DNA from: Gammaproteobacteria bacterium | Lineage (GTDB): Bacteria; Pseudomonadota; Gammaproteobacteria; Pseudomonadales; Azotimanducaceae | Reading direction: 5' to 3' | Assembly (NCBI GenBank): GCA_026707905.1 | Contig: JAPOVY010000001.1 | Coordinates: 1 to 57,558 of the forward strand | Length of the DNA stretch: 57,558 nt | Shown: positions 9,542-18,745 of the stretch, one piece after another | How positions within the stretch are numbered: position 1 is the stretch's first letter | How the letters are laid out: each line of letters begins with the position of its first letter | Made by a program: the position numbers and the translations under genes | Notes under the pieces: generated by a model | What the model was told of the DNA's origin: nothing | What the model saw: the letters and a program-made list of their open reading frames with translations, nothing else | The model's database searches: none

Positions 9542-9695
9542 CGACCGGCGACAATAACTCGCGATGGTGAAACTTGCTTTTCAGTCCGTTCTGTGTGCAA
9601 AAACCACGCCCCGATTCACTTCGTAACAGATTTTGTGGCAATCTCAACGAGATGTTGCTATCGTTCCCACCTTTTATTTTGCGGGGAGCGACGAA

Positions 9696-11072
9696 ATGGC
9701 GACGAGGAAAGCTACGACTACGAAACGAAAGACGACTACAACGAAAACGACAAGAACGTCATCCGCTCGGAAAAAATCAACGCCATCGAAGTCACCTACC
9801 TCTAAATCTAAAGCTGCAACTACCACCCGTCGTACGTCATCACGCAAGTCCTCGCCAGCAAGTAAAAACAAAGCCACAACCGCAAAACGTACAAAAAGAG
9901 CAGCTTCATCGACTCGAAAGACGACCTCAAAGCCATCGCCCCGAAGAACAACGAAATCGACCTCCAATAAGTCTGCATCCAAATCTACAACCACTAAGTC
10001 CCAAGTCAGTTCGAAAGCCACTAAATCCACCGTTACGGCCACAAGACGGTCAACACGTACCGCCGCAAAAACAACAAAAACCCGAAAACCAACCAATCAA
10101 AAAAATACGACGGTAACTAAAACGCGGACGGCTAAAACCACGCGTGTAGCCACAAAGGCTAGTTCGACAACCAAACCTAAGCGTTCAACAAAAACGCCAA
10201 CGTCGAAATCCAAACCTCGTTCTCAGACGAAGACCCGGACCACTCGCGCTGCTGCGACTAAGACGAGCACACGGGCGAGCACGGCAACAGCCTCGAAATC
10301 CTCAACGAAAAAAACGGCTGCTGCGACTAAGAAAAGCACACGAGCGAACAAAGTTACAACCTCGAAATCCTCGGCAAAAAAAACGGCTGCTGCGACAAAG
10401 CGATCGACCGCGAAGCAGAATGCCAAGTCGACGACTCAGAGGAACACCGCTTCCAAGTCCCGGTCGTCAAACGCTGCGAAATCCAAGACGAGTCGTGCGC
10501 GAAAGGGCACTCCGAAATCTCCAAGAGTCAAGGAAACGACCTCAAGTCAAGCCGAAGTGGTCAGCATTGGGATCGTCGCCCGACGCCGAAGACGTCCCGC
10601 AAGCGGATCTGGAAGACGCTCAAGGAAAGCCGTAGAAGCTTCGATTAGTCGGATGTCCGGTAGCGATCGGCGTGGTCAACCGCTCGACACTCAAGCGGAC
10701 GATCAATACATGAATCCGGACCAACTTGACTACTTTCGACAGATTCTGGTTGATCAACTCAACAGTCTGGACGAGAACGCCGGAAATGCGCACGGGAAAC
10801 TCATTTCAGAACCGAAAAATCTCCCAGACGAACTTGACCAAGCGGCTGAAGAGGACAATCGACGAACCGAACTGCGGATTCGCGATCGGGAACGCAAATT
10901 GATCAATAAGATCAAGGAAACGTTGGAGAAAATCGATAACGGCGAATACGGTTACTGCAAGAGCTGCAGTTATCCGATCGGTAAAGCTCGATTAGAGGCA
11001 CGCCCGACAGCGGATCTCTGCATCAACTGTAAAGATCTCGAGGAACAAGAAGAACGTCAGTTCGGAGGCTGA
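9696..11072 (+). CDS. dksA: DksA with a long N-terminal histone-H1-like basic extension
   Basis: RNA polymerase secondary-channel factor that works with ppGpp. The ATG at 9696 follows GGGGAG and starts MATRKATTT; an upstream in-frame ATG at 9633 is less likely. Residues 1 to about 330 are almost only Lys, Thr, Ser, Ala and Arg, resembling AlgP or histone H1 tails and probably disordered and DNA-binding. The DksA core starts near residue 335. Its coiled-coil tip keeps the DxxDxA motif (D378, D381, A383), and the zinc finger is Cys421, Cys424, Cys442 and Cys445. E. coli DksA has 151 residues; this one has 458. A 69-bp tandem repeat lies inside the extension. The open frame through the whole extension and its steady composition argue that the fusion is genuine. 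The gene ends 12 bases before gluQ. Confidence 0.95.
   Translation: MATRKATTTKRKTTTTKTTRTSSARKKSTPSKSPTSKSKAATTTRRTSSRKSSPASKNKATTAKRTKRAASSTRKTTSKPSPRRTTKSTSNKSASKSTTTKSQVSSKATKSTVTATRRSTRTAAKTTKTRKPTNQKNTTVTKTRTAKTTRVATKASSTTKPKRSTKTPTSKSKPRSQTKTRTTRAAATKTSTRASTATASKSSTKKTAAATKKSTRANKVTTSKSSAKKTAAATKRSTAKQNAKSTTQRNTASKSRSSNAAKSKTSRARKGTPKSPRVKETTSSQAEVVSIGIVARRRRRPASGSGRRSRKAVEASISRMSGSDRRGQPLDTQADDQYMNPDQLDYFRQILVDQLNSLDENAGNAHGKLISEPKNLPDELDQAAEEDNRRTELRIRDRERKLINKIKETLEKIDNGEYGYCKSCSYPIGKARLEARPTADLCINCKDLEEQEERQFGG
10254..10415 (+). repeat. 69-bp tandem repeat within the dksA extension
   Basis: Copies start at 10254, 10323 and 10392, each opening GCGAC(T/A)AAG, at exactly 69-base spacing. 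The first two copies are full length and the third is partial. Each encodes a 23-residue unit beginning ATK(T/K/R)ST and ending with KKTAA. The copies differ at several bases, so this is an older, diverged expansion that preserves frame. Confidence 0.85.
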
Positions 11073-11084
11073 AAACTCCTAGCC

Positions 11085-11954
11085 GTGTACGTCGGCAGGT
11101 TCGCACCAACCACATCAGGTCCGCTTCACCTCGGCTCGTTGCTCGCAGCCGTCGCGAGTTACCTAGACGCTCGTTCACACGATGGTCAATGGCTTCTCCG
11201 TCTTGACGATATCGATGAACCAAGAACGAGCGCTAACGCAGAAAAGATCGCGCTGACGACGCTTGAAATTCACGGACTCGAATGGGACGGTGTGGTCGTT
11301 CGTCAATCCGATCATCGAGATCGCTACTGGGACGCGATCGCCGAGCTTCGAAAAAAGGAACTCATTTTTTACTGCACGTGTTCTCGCAGGAAACTGCGCA
11401 ATACAGCTACGTATCCGGGTTACTGTAGGACTCGGCTCGTGAAGCCAAGTGATCCCGCATCCATCCGCGTCCACGTGCCAGATCGCAAAATAGGTTTTGA
11501 GGACCGAATTCAAGGATCTGTAGAAGGCAATCTATCTGTTGGTGAGGGTGACTTTGTTGTGATGCGAAAGGAAGCTATCGTTGCCTACCCTCTAGCAGTT
11601 ATCGTCGATGACGATATCACTGGTGTGACCGATGTTGTAAGAGGTGCTGACCTTCTAGAAAACACACTAACGCAGATCTTCTTGATTGAAACACTCGATT
11701 TGGCGATCCCACGATATGCTCACATACCAGTTCTCAATCAAAGGAATGAAATCAAGCTATCGAAACGAGATCAAGCGTTCGCAATTGATAATCGCGTGCC
11801 GTTGTTGAACTTAGTGAGTGCGCTGCACATGCTTGGATTGGACCCATCTTCAGATCATCAAGATGTACATCTCCTTCTTATATGGGCAATCGAACAATGG
11901 GACGTTCGGAATGTGCCGAAAGAAGTCGCAATTAAGGACTTCATCAGCATCTAA
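11085..11954 (+). CDS. gluQ: Glutamyl-Q tRNA(Asp) synthetase
   Basis: Paralogue of the GluRS catalytic domain that attaches glutamate to queuosine in the anticodon of tRNA-Asp. It begins at a GTG (11085) giving MYVGRFAPTTSGPLHLGSL, with the HIGH-type motif as PLHLGS near residue 14. The KMSKS-type loop is KLSKRD near residue 226. A zinc-binding Cys pattern is visible (CTC near residue 101 with YCR near 115). The 289-residue length, lacking the anticodon-binding half of GluRS, identifies the family. dksA-gluQ is a conserved pair in gammaproteobacteria. Presence implies that this cell has queuosine-modified tRNA. Confidence 0.94.
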   Translation: MYVGRFAPTTSGPLHLGSLLAAVASYLDARSHDGQWLLRLDDIDEPRTSANAEKIALTTLEIHGLEWDGVVVRQSDHRDRYWDAIAELRKKELIFYCTCSRRKLRNTATYPGYCRTRLVKPSDPASIRVHVPDRKIGFEDRIQGSVEGNLSVGEGDFVVMRKEAIVAYPLAVIVDDDITGVTDVVRGADLLENTLTQIFLIETLDLAIPRYAHIPVLNQRNEIKLSKRDQAFAIDNRVPLLNLVSALHMLGLDPSSDHQDVHLLLIWAIEQWDVRNVPKEVAIKDFISI

Positions 11955-12072
11955 AGTTGTCTTGTTGTCTTCCCAGTAAATCCGGTTTGAATCGATTTGA
12001 CCGATACTGACTGTCAGCGTTTGTCACCAAATCTATGCGCCAATGTTTCCGTAACCGTCGGCACGCGTCTTA

Positions 12073-13326
12073 TTGACTCTATATAAGCCCAAGGTCGTCA
12101 CACTCGACGATTTTGATCGGAATGCCGTACCCTCACAGCTCATCGAAATACATCGTCGACTTCGTCGTGGCGGTCACGATGCATTTCTTGTGGGTGGTTG
12201 CATACGCGACTATCTGCTTGGCTTATCACCGAAGGACTTCGATACCGCGACGAACGCAAGACCCGAGAAGATCCGCAAGCTACTCCCACAAGCTTTCATC
12301 ATCGGACGTCGCTTTCGTCTGATCCATGCTCGGCGTGGGGATACGACCTTCGAAATCGCCACATATCGTAAGGAACCGCCTTCCATCAACTCGACTCATA
12401 GTAAGCGCAGAATTTCACTGGAGAACACCTTTGGCAATCAGCGAGAAGATGCCTTTCGACGTGATTTCACCATTAATGCGCTCTATCTAGATCTACGTCG
12501 TAAGGAAGTTGTCGACTACGTCGGAGGACTGAAGGACTTACAGGATCGGGTGATCAGATCAATTGGACCGGCCGATGAGAGATTCCAAGAAGACCCAGTG
12601 CGCATGATTCGAGCTGCGCGTTTTGCGGCGAAATTAGGCTTCTCACTGGATGCCGAAGTAAAGTCTGCAATACGCTCGAACAAACGTCTACTTGGTCTTG
12701 TGAGTCGACCACGCATGAGAGATGAGTTAACCAAGCTTTTTCTCAGCGGACATGGAGTCGCGAGTTATCAAGTAATGACCGATCTGAATCTACTTGAATG
12801 CGTATTCCCACAACACAAAGCCGCAAGTTCGATGATCAAGCATGCGATGATTGAATCCGACGAACGGTACGCGTCCGGCCATAAGCTGTCTAGCGCCTAT
12901 TTCTTCGGCGCGATGCTCTGGCATTTTTATGCAGACCGACTGCAAGTTTTAGATAACGAGCACGGTGCGAATTCGAATATTGGTGTGTTACGCGAACAAG
13001 CATGTTTTGATGTGCTTCAAATGAGTCGTCAGTACGTCTCCTTAAACCGTGAAGCGCAACAGTTCATCCTCAATATCTTCGCACTACAACGTCGTCTTGA
13101 GCGAAAACAGAATGTCGGCAGAACATTGGACCACCCGCGAATTCGTGCTGCAATACACCTTCTCGAACTAAGAGCAAAATCGGGTGAGATCGATCCATCA
13201 TTAGTTGAATGGTGGAAAAAACGGCAACCCGCTCGCAAGGTCGATCGAAGGCGTAAGCGAAGATCGAACCGAAACTATCGCCGATCACCTGGCGATAGAC
13301 ACCGACTAAAAGTTGAGAAAAACTAA
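12073..13326 (+). CDS. pcnB: Poly(A) polymerase I
   Basis: Nucleotidyltransferase that adds 3' poly(A) tails to RNA and so promotes decay. The reading frame opens at TTG (12073), with no obvious better ATG before the catalytic region; the start is therefore tentative. LVGGCIRDYLLG near residue 39 and KDFDTAT near 54 contain the GG and DxD catalytic motifs, and RRDFTINALYLD near 137 and EDPVRMIRAARFAAKLGF near 177 are the class II nucleotidyltransferase/neck motifs. The C-terminus ends in an Arg/Lys-rich tail typical of PcnB (RRRKRRSNRNYRRS). The length of 417 residues fits. In most relatives folK follows immediately; here the next gene is panB after 92 bases. Confidence 0.94.
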   Translation: MTLYKPKVVTLDDFDRNAVPSQLIEIHRRLRRGGHDAFLVGGCIRDYLLGLSPKDFDTATNARPEKIRKLLPQAFIIGRRFRLIHARRGDTTFEIATYRKEPPSINSTHSKRRISLENTFGNQREDAFRRDFTINALYLDLRRKEVVDYVGGLKDLQDRVIRSIGPADERFQEDPVRMIRAARFAAKLGFSLDAEVKSAIRSNKRLLGLVSRPRMRDELTKLFLSGHGVASYQVMTDLNLLECVFPQHKAASSMIKHAMIESDERYASGHKLSSAYFFGAMLWHFYADRLQVLDNEHGANSNIGVLREQACFDVLQMSRQYVSLNREAQQFILNIFALQRRLERKQNVGRTLDHPRIRAAIHLLELRAKSGEIDPSLVEWWKKRQPARKVDRRRKRRSNRNYRRSPGDRHRLKVEKN

Positions 13327-13418
13327 CGCCATCCCACCTTCGCTTCACGCCAAAATCTACGTGCCGATTAACATTAGTGAAGCGCTAGTCAGCTCGATGA
13401 AATAGAAAACGGAAACTA

Positions 13419-14243
13419 ATGAGCTCACAGTCAACGCGTGGACCCATTTCTATCAACACGCTGAACACGATAAAAAGGAGAGGTGAGAAATTCGCCGCTC
13501 TGACTGCGTACGACGCACTATTCGCTAACCTCATCAGTACAAGTGGAATCGAGGTCATTCTCGTCGGTGATTCACTTGGGATGGTACTTCAAGGTCACGA
13601 CAGCACCTTGCCGGTGACGTTAGACGACATGGTCTATCACATGAACACGGTGCGGCGAGGGAATCAAGGAAGCCTCATCATGGCAGACCTGCCATTCATG
13701 AGTTACGCGTCGGAAAACCAGTCGTTAGAAAGCGCTGCTGCCCTCATGCGATGTGGTGCGCACATGGTCAAACTTGAGGGTGGCGCATGGCTAGCGGCGA
13801 GTACGCGGCTCCTATTTGAACGTGGTATCCCAGTATGCGCACACATGGGCTTGACGCCTCAAGCGATCAACCGACTTGGTGGCTATCGAGTTCAAGGTCG
13901 GAATCCCGATCAAGCTACCGCGATGATTGAAGAAGCAAAGATCCTTCAAGACGCAGGAGCTTCCATCCTGTTACTTGAGTGTGTGCCGACCAATCTTGGC
14001 AAAGAAATCACGGAGACGCTTGACGTCCCCGTAATCGGAATCGGTGCGGGTCCTCACACCGACGGGCAAATCATGGTAATGCATGACATGCTCGGAATTA
14101 CGCCCACGAGCATCCGAGTACCGAAATTCGTCAAGAATTTCATGCCCGAGAGTACCGACGGCGGAATTAAAGGAGCATTCGAAGCATATGCGCTCGCTGT
14201 GCATGAGAATCGCTTCCCTGGTCCAGAACACAGTTTTAAGTAG
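13419..14243 (+). CDS. panB: Ketopantoate hydroxymethyltransferase
   Basis: Adds a hydroxymethyl group from 5,10-methylene-THF to 2-oxoisovalerate, the first committed pantothenate step. The 274-residue protein shows TAYDALFA near residue 29, the metal-binding LVGDSLGMV near 46, and GLTPQAINRLGGY near 142 with IGIGAG near 207. All are characteristic of PanB. It is 8 bases before panC, so the two are probably co-transcribed. The enzyme uses a folate cofactor, which is relevant because folK is missing from the gap just upstream. Confidence 0.97.
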   Translation: MSSQSTRGPISINTLNTIKRRGEKFAALTAYDALFANLISTSGIEVILVGDSLGMVLQGHDSTLPVTLDDMVYHMNTVRRGNQGSLIMADLPFMSYASENQSLESAAALMRCGAHMVKLEGGAWLAASTRLLFERGIPVCAHMGLTPQAINRLGGYRVQGRNPDQATAMIEEAKILQDAGASILLLECVPTNLGKEITETLDVPVIGIGAGPHTDGQIMVMHDMLGITPTSIRVPKFVKNFMPESTDGGIKGAFEAYALAVHENRFPGPEHSFK

Positions 14244-14251
14244 GCGACTGT

Positions 14252-15097
14252 ATGGACGTCGTCGAGACCATCCATGACTTGCGCCAACGACGGCGTATCC
14301 AAGGGCTCAATCAAGTCGTTGGTGTAGTACCAACCATGGGTGACCTGCACGCGGGACATCTACGTTTAGTCGACTATTGCCGCGAGCAATGTACCTTCGC
14401 GATCACGACGTTGTTCGTAAACCCCCTGCAATTCGGTCCGAAAGAGGACTTCGCTAATTACCCTCGTGCACTTGCCAAGGACAAAGCCGAACTTGAGCAA
14501 CGTGACGTCAACCTGTTGTTTGCACCATCAATTGAGGAAATGTTTCCTGATGGACAGTCGGCGCACACCACGGTTACGGTTCCAGGGCTTAGTGAACAGC
14601 TGTGCGGCGCGTCTCGACCCGGTCACTTTAACGGAGTGACAACTGTCGTTACAAAGTTACTTCAGATCACTCAACCCGATTTTGCGTATTTAGGCGAGAA
14701 AGATTGGCAGCAGTTGACGATCATCAGGCGAATGGTGCGTCAACTCAACATGCCAGTCGAGGTCGTCGGCGTACCTACCTGCCGCGAATCTGATGGCTTA
14801 GCTATGTCGAGTCGAAACCGCTATCTCACGCGCGAGGAGAGGGAGACTGCGCCGCACCTATTCCAGACTCTTCGTGAGGTCGCTACTCATCTCCACGAAG
14901 GATCTAAGGCATACGCTGACCTCGAAGAAGCGGCGACAAGCCAGTTGCGGAAAGTTGGATTCAGATCTGATTACGTGGCGATCCGCGATCCTGAGACGCT
15001 CGGACCACCAACGGCGAGTGAACAATCGCTACGTGTCTTCGGTGCTGCGCGTCTCGGACGCGCACGCTTGATTGACAACATCGGCGTCGAACGCTAG
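14252..15097 (+). CDS. panC: Pantothenate synthetase
   Basis: ATP-dependent ligase joining pantoate and beta-alanine. The 281-residue sequence shows VPTMGDLHAGHLRLV near residue 28 (HIGH-type motif), FVNPLQFGPKED near 61, FAYLGEKDWQQL near 148 and MSSRNRYL near 187 (KMSKS-like). These are the standard PanC motifs. Its TAG stop is directly followed by the pgi ATG, suggesting a single panB-panC-pgi transcript. panD is not seen in this window. Confidence 0.97.
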   Translation: MDVVETIHDLRQRRRIQGLNQVVGVVPTMGDLHAGHLRLVDYCREQCTFAITTLFVNPLQFGPKEDFANYPRALAKDKAELEQRDVNLLFAPSIEEMFPDGQSAHTTVTVPGLSEQLCGASRPGHFNGVTTVVTKLLQITQPDFAYLGEKDWQQLTIIRRMVRQLNMPVEVVGVPTCRESDGLAMSSRNRYLTREERETAPHLFQTLREVATHLHEGSKAYADLEEAATSQLRKVGFRSDYVAIRDPETLGPPTASEQSLRVFGAARLGRARLIDNIGVER

Positions 15098-16636
15098 ATG
15101 GCGCCCGACGTCGCACGCATCTGGCGTCGGCTTGAAGAACTCGCATCAGATCATCGCTCTCAAACGCCAGATTCGTATGTACTTCAGCCCGACGTGCTCA
15201 GAGATCGGACGCTCTCAGTCGACGGTCTAATGCTGGATTGGTCGCTTCAACGATTGGATCACGATGTTATCGAATCTCTGATCGAATTGAGCGATGCGAT
15301 AGATCTTCAGAAGCGATTACAACGGCAGTTCGCCGGTGAAATCGTTAATCCGACGGAGCAACGGGCGGCGTTACATACGGCTATTCGAGATACACCGACA
15401 TCCCGTCGTACAGTTAATGATCAACTGCGAATATCGCGAGCGGAATTGCGCCTTTTCGCAGCTAATGTGCTATCTGGTCGCACGACAGGCTACAGTGGGG
15501 GCGCGTTCACGGATGTTCTTCATTTGGGTATTGGTGGCAGCCACCTGGGTCAAGAGCTCCTCTGTGATGCGCTCGGAAACACTCGATTGAATATCCACTT
15601 TCTATCGAATAGCCAGTCGAAACACATTCAGAACGCACTCGTGGCGCTGAATCCTGCAAAAACCCTCGTCATCGTTGCGTCGAAGTCCTTTACAACTCCT
15701 GAAACTCAACAAAATTTCCAGCACGTAAGCAACTGGTTCGCTGAACGAACAGGGCGACTGGATGCACTATCCTCAAACCTTGTGCTAATCTCGTCCAATG
15801 AGTCGGTGTTGGCTGGATTACCTGGGAAACACTTCATCGTACCCGAGGAAGTCGGTGGACGATATTCGGTTTGGTCAGCGATGGGCTTACCTGTGTTGCT
15901 TCGAATTGGTCCGGAACAATTCGAACAACTATTAGAAGGCGCAAACCTCATGGATCAACATGTGGTGGCGGCACCAAGCTCCGTAAACGCTGCCATCATG
16001 CTCGCTTTACTCGCGCTTTGGAACACGAATTTCCTCGCGACGACTTCACATACCGTCTTATCGTACGTCGCCGCATTACGCTGGCTACCAGGATATCTAC
16101 AGCAGCTAGAAATGGAGAGTCTTGGAAAATCCGTAACGGTCGATGGTGAAGCGGTATCACACCATACCACCAGCGTGATTTGGGGAGGCGAAGAAACCGA
16201 CGGGCAACATGCCTGGCACCAGTGGCTACATCAAGGAACTCACTCCTATAGCGCAGATTTCATTGCATCAGCCGAACACAAAACGCTAGCGGACGTGTGG
16301 ACGTTGGCGAACAGTCTTGCACAACACCACGTGACTTTTTTTGGGCATCAGGACAGCGCGGACCCTGAGAAGAACATCCGAGGAGGCCATGGTTCAACGT
16401 TGATTCTGCTAGACCGCGTAAATGCGAAGGCGATCGGCATGCTACTTGCGTTGTATGAGCACAAAGTTGCTTGCCTAGGCTATCTTTGGAATATCAATCC
16501 ATTTGATCAATGGGGTGTTGAGCGCGGTAAGGTAATGGCTGACGAAATTAACAAAGCGCTAGTCGAACCTAACCACACACTGTCAAACACCCTCCTGAAT
16601 GAACGTGTTCGTAAAATCCTGCCGCGCCAAAAGTAA
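15098..16636 (+). CDS. pgi: Glucose-6-phosphate isomerase
   Basis: Interconverts glucose-6-P and fructose-6-P. The 512-residue length is slightly shorter than E. coli Pgi. Signature segments are [10 protein letters not shown] near residue 146 (usual text GIGGSxLGP), [11 protein letters not shown] near 190, [13 protein letters not shown] near 253 and [12 protein letters not shown] near 428. A Lys-containing C-terminal [12 protein letters not shown] near 467 matches PGI signature 2. It starts immediately at the panC stop codon. The gene shows that upper glycolysis or gluconeogenesis is used by the cell. Confidence 0.96.
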   Translation: MAPDVARIWRRLEELASDHRSQTPDSYVLQPDVLRDRTLSVDGLMLDWSLQRLDHDVIESLIELSDAIDLQKRLQRQFAGEIVNPTEQRAALHTAIRDTPTSRRTVNDQLRISRAELRLFAANVLSGRTTGYSGGAFTDVLHLGIGGSHLGQELLCDALGNTRLNIHFLSNSQSKHIQNALVALNPAKTLVIVASKSFTTPETQQNFQHVSNWFAERTGRLDALSSNLVLISSNESVLAGLPGKHFIVPEEVGGRYSVWSAMGLPVLLRIGPEQFEQLLEGANLMDQHVVAAPSSVNAAIMLALLALWNTNFLATTSHTVLSYVAALRWLPGYLQQLEMESLGKSVTVDGEAVSHHTTSVIWGGEETDGQHAWHQWLHQGTHSYSADFIASAEHKTLADVWTLANSLAQHHVTFFGHQDSADPEKNIRGGHGSTLILLDRVNAKAIGMLLALYEHKVACLGYLWNINPFDQWGVERGKVMADEINKALVEPNHTLSNTLLNERVRKILPRQK

Positions 16637-16653
16637 GGGAAACCCGCACCGTT

Positions 16654-18591
16654 ATGGCTGAGATTTATCCGGTTCCAGAGTCGTTTACCCGAAAGGCGCA
16701 CATTGACGATGCACTTTATCAGTCGATGTATAAGGCGTCTCTTGAGGACCCCGAGTCGTTTTGGACAGAGCAGGCGCAAGAGTTCTTAACTTGGATCGAA
16801 CCTTGGCACAATCTCAATTCTGCGGACTTTGAAAAGGGACGGTTTACTTGGTTTGAAGGCGCACAACTCAATGCCTGCGTGAATTGCGTAGATCGCCACC
16901 TTGAATCGCGCGGCGATCAGATCGCGCTTATCTGGGAGGGTGACAACCCGGATGACTCAAAAAAAATAACGTACCGTGAACTTAGCGGCCATGTAAATCG
17001 CTTGGCAAACGCACTTCGTGCACGCGGCGTGGACAAAGGCGATCGTGTGTGCCTTTACATGCCCATGATCCCTGAAGCCGTGTATTCGATGCTCGCATGT
17101 GCACGTATCGGTGCAATTCACAGTGTCGTATTCGGCGGTTTTTCTTCACAATCACTCCGTGACCGAATTCTTGACTCCGATTGCCAAACGTTGATTACCG
17201 CGGACGAAGGTGTTCGCGGAGGCGCAACGGTACCGTTAAAGAAGAACGCGGATGTCGCGCTCGAGAACTGCCCCAATGTCCATACCGTCTTAACCGTTAG
17301 ACGAACTGGTGGCGACATTGACTGGCTATCAGGGCGAGATGTCTGGTACCACGAACTCGTAACACGACAGTCGCCTGATTGTCGTCCAGCGACCATGGAT
17401 GCAGAGGATCCACTCTTTATCCTCTACACGTCTGGCAGCACCGGAAAGCCTAAGGGTGTGCAACACGGCACAGCCGGCTACCTACTCCACGCCGCAATGA
17501 CACACCAGTACGTCTTCGACTATCACGACGGCGATATCTATTGGTGCACTGCCGATGTCGGTTGGATTACTGGCCACTCGTATATCGTCTATGGACCATT
17601 GGCAAATGGCGCCACGACCCTCGTGTTCGAAGGTGTGCCGACCTATCCCGATGCCGGTCGGTGCTGGGACGTGGTCGACAAGCACGGCGTGAACATTTTT
17701 TACACCGCGCCAACCGCGATCCGGCAACTAATGAGCCAAGGCGACGAATTCGTAACCCGTTCTTCACGCGCTTCGCTTCAATTGCTCGGTACGGTGGGTG
17801 AACCGATCAATCCAGAAGCTTGGCAGTGGTATCACGGAATTGTTGGACAGCGTAGGTGTCCCGTCGTCGATACGTGGTGGCAAACGGAAACCGGGGGCAT
17901 CATGATCACGCCCTTACCCGGCGCAACGGCATTGAAGCCAGGTTCAGCTACCCGCCCCTTCTTCGGCGTCTGTCCTGGTCTCGTGGATGGCGAAGGGAAG
18001 CTGATTGAGTCGGATGAGGCGAGTGGCAATCTGGTAATCACCAAGACATGGCCCGGACAAATCCGAACCGTCTACGGTGACCACCAACGTGTTATTGATA
18101 CCTACTACGCTAGCTATCCTGGTATGTATTTCACTGGGGATGGTGCACGTCGTGATGTGGATGGCTATTACTGGATTACGGGACGCGTCGACGATGTTTT
18201 AAACGTCTCTGGCCACCGACTTGGTACGGCTGAAATCGAGAGCGCGCTGGTGCTGCACGACGAAGTTGCCGAAGCGGCTGTCGTCGGCTATCCGCACGAT
18301 ATCAAGGGTGAGGGTATCTACGCTTACGTGACACTCATGACGGCGAGTGAACCGAGCGACGCACTGCAAGAGGCACTGGTGCAACTCGTACGAACCGAGA
18401 TCGGGCCGATCGCTCGACCCGACATCATTCAATTCGCGCCGAGCTTGCCTAAAACACGATCAGGTAAGATCATGCGGCGCATTCTGCGCAAGATTGCGGC
18501 AGACGAGATTGAGGAACTAGGCGATACCTCAACGCTAGCAGATCCCGCGGTCGTTGAAGACCTTGTGGCCAATCGCGCCGTCTTGCGCTAG
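16654..18591 (+). CDS. acsA: Acetyl-coenzyme A synthetase
   Basis: Activates acetate to acetyl-CoA via acetyl-AMP. The 645-residue protein is typical of the AMP-forming enzymes. Motifs include the P-loop-like [11 protein letters not shown] near residue 260, WWQTETGG near 409, the hinge [17 protein letters not shown] near 507 and [15 protein letters not shown] near 601. The Lys in that last motif is the residue acetylated for control in relatives, but no acetylase gene is nearby. It starts 17 bases after pgi and is the last core gene before the accessory region at 18.6 kb. Confidence 0.97.
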   Translation: MAEIYPVPESFTRKAHIDDALYQSMYKASLEDPESFWTEQAQEFLTWIEPWHNLNSADFEKGRFTWFEGAQLNACVNCVDRHLESRGDQIALIWEGDNPDDSKKITYRELSGHVNRLANALRARGVDKGDRVCLYMPMIPEAVYSMLACARIGAIHSVVFGGFSSQSLRDRILDSDCQTLITADEGVRGGATVPLKKNADVALENCPNVHTVLTVRRTGGDIDWLSGRDVWYHELVTRQSPDCRPATMDAEDPLFILYTSGSTGKPKGVQHGTAGYLLHAAMTHQYVFDYHDGDIYWCTADVGWITGHSYIVYGPLANGATTLVFEGVPTYPDAGRCWDVVDKHGVNIFYTAPTAIRQLMSQGDEFVTRSSRASLQLLGTVGEPINPEAWQWYHGIVGQRRCPVVDTWWQTETGGIMITPLPGATALKPGSATRPFFGVCPGLVDGEGKLIESDEASGNLVITKTWPGQIRTVYGDHQRVIDTYYASYPGMYFTGDGARRDVDGYYWITGRVDDVLNVSGHRLGTAEIESALVLHDEVAEAAVVGYPHDIKGEGIYAYVTLMTASEPSDALQEALVQLVRTEIGPIARPDIIQFAPSLPKTRSGKIMRRILRKIAADEIEELGDTSTLADPAVVEDLVANRAVLR

Positions 18592-18745
18592 ACTCTCAAG
18601 CTGCCGTGTATCGCGATTCGATCATAACCCTAGGCCGTCTGATAGACTCGATTTCACGTTAGTTCACCTGTTCCCTAACATTTAGCGTTTGCGGTGAGCA
18701 CTCGGCTGTGGATTTGGTTTGCTGCGCGTCCAAAATGGAAATTAA

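Noticed and set aside
9674-10096. 140-residue minus-strand frame opposite dksA, rich in Val/Phe/Asp
   Set aside because: It is the mirror of the Lys/Thr/Ala repeat codons of the DksA extension, with no independent signal.
13327-13418. Possible folK remnant between pcnB and panB
   Set aside because: Translating the gap gave no FolK-like segment, so I report absence rather than a pseudogene.
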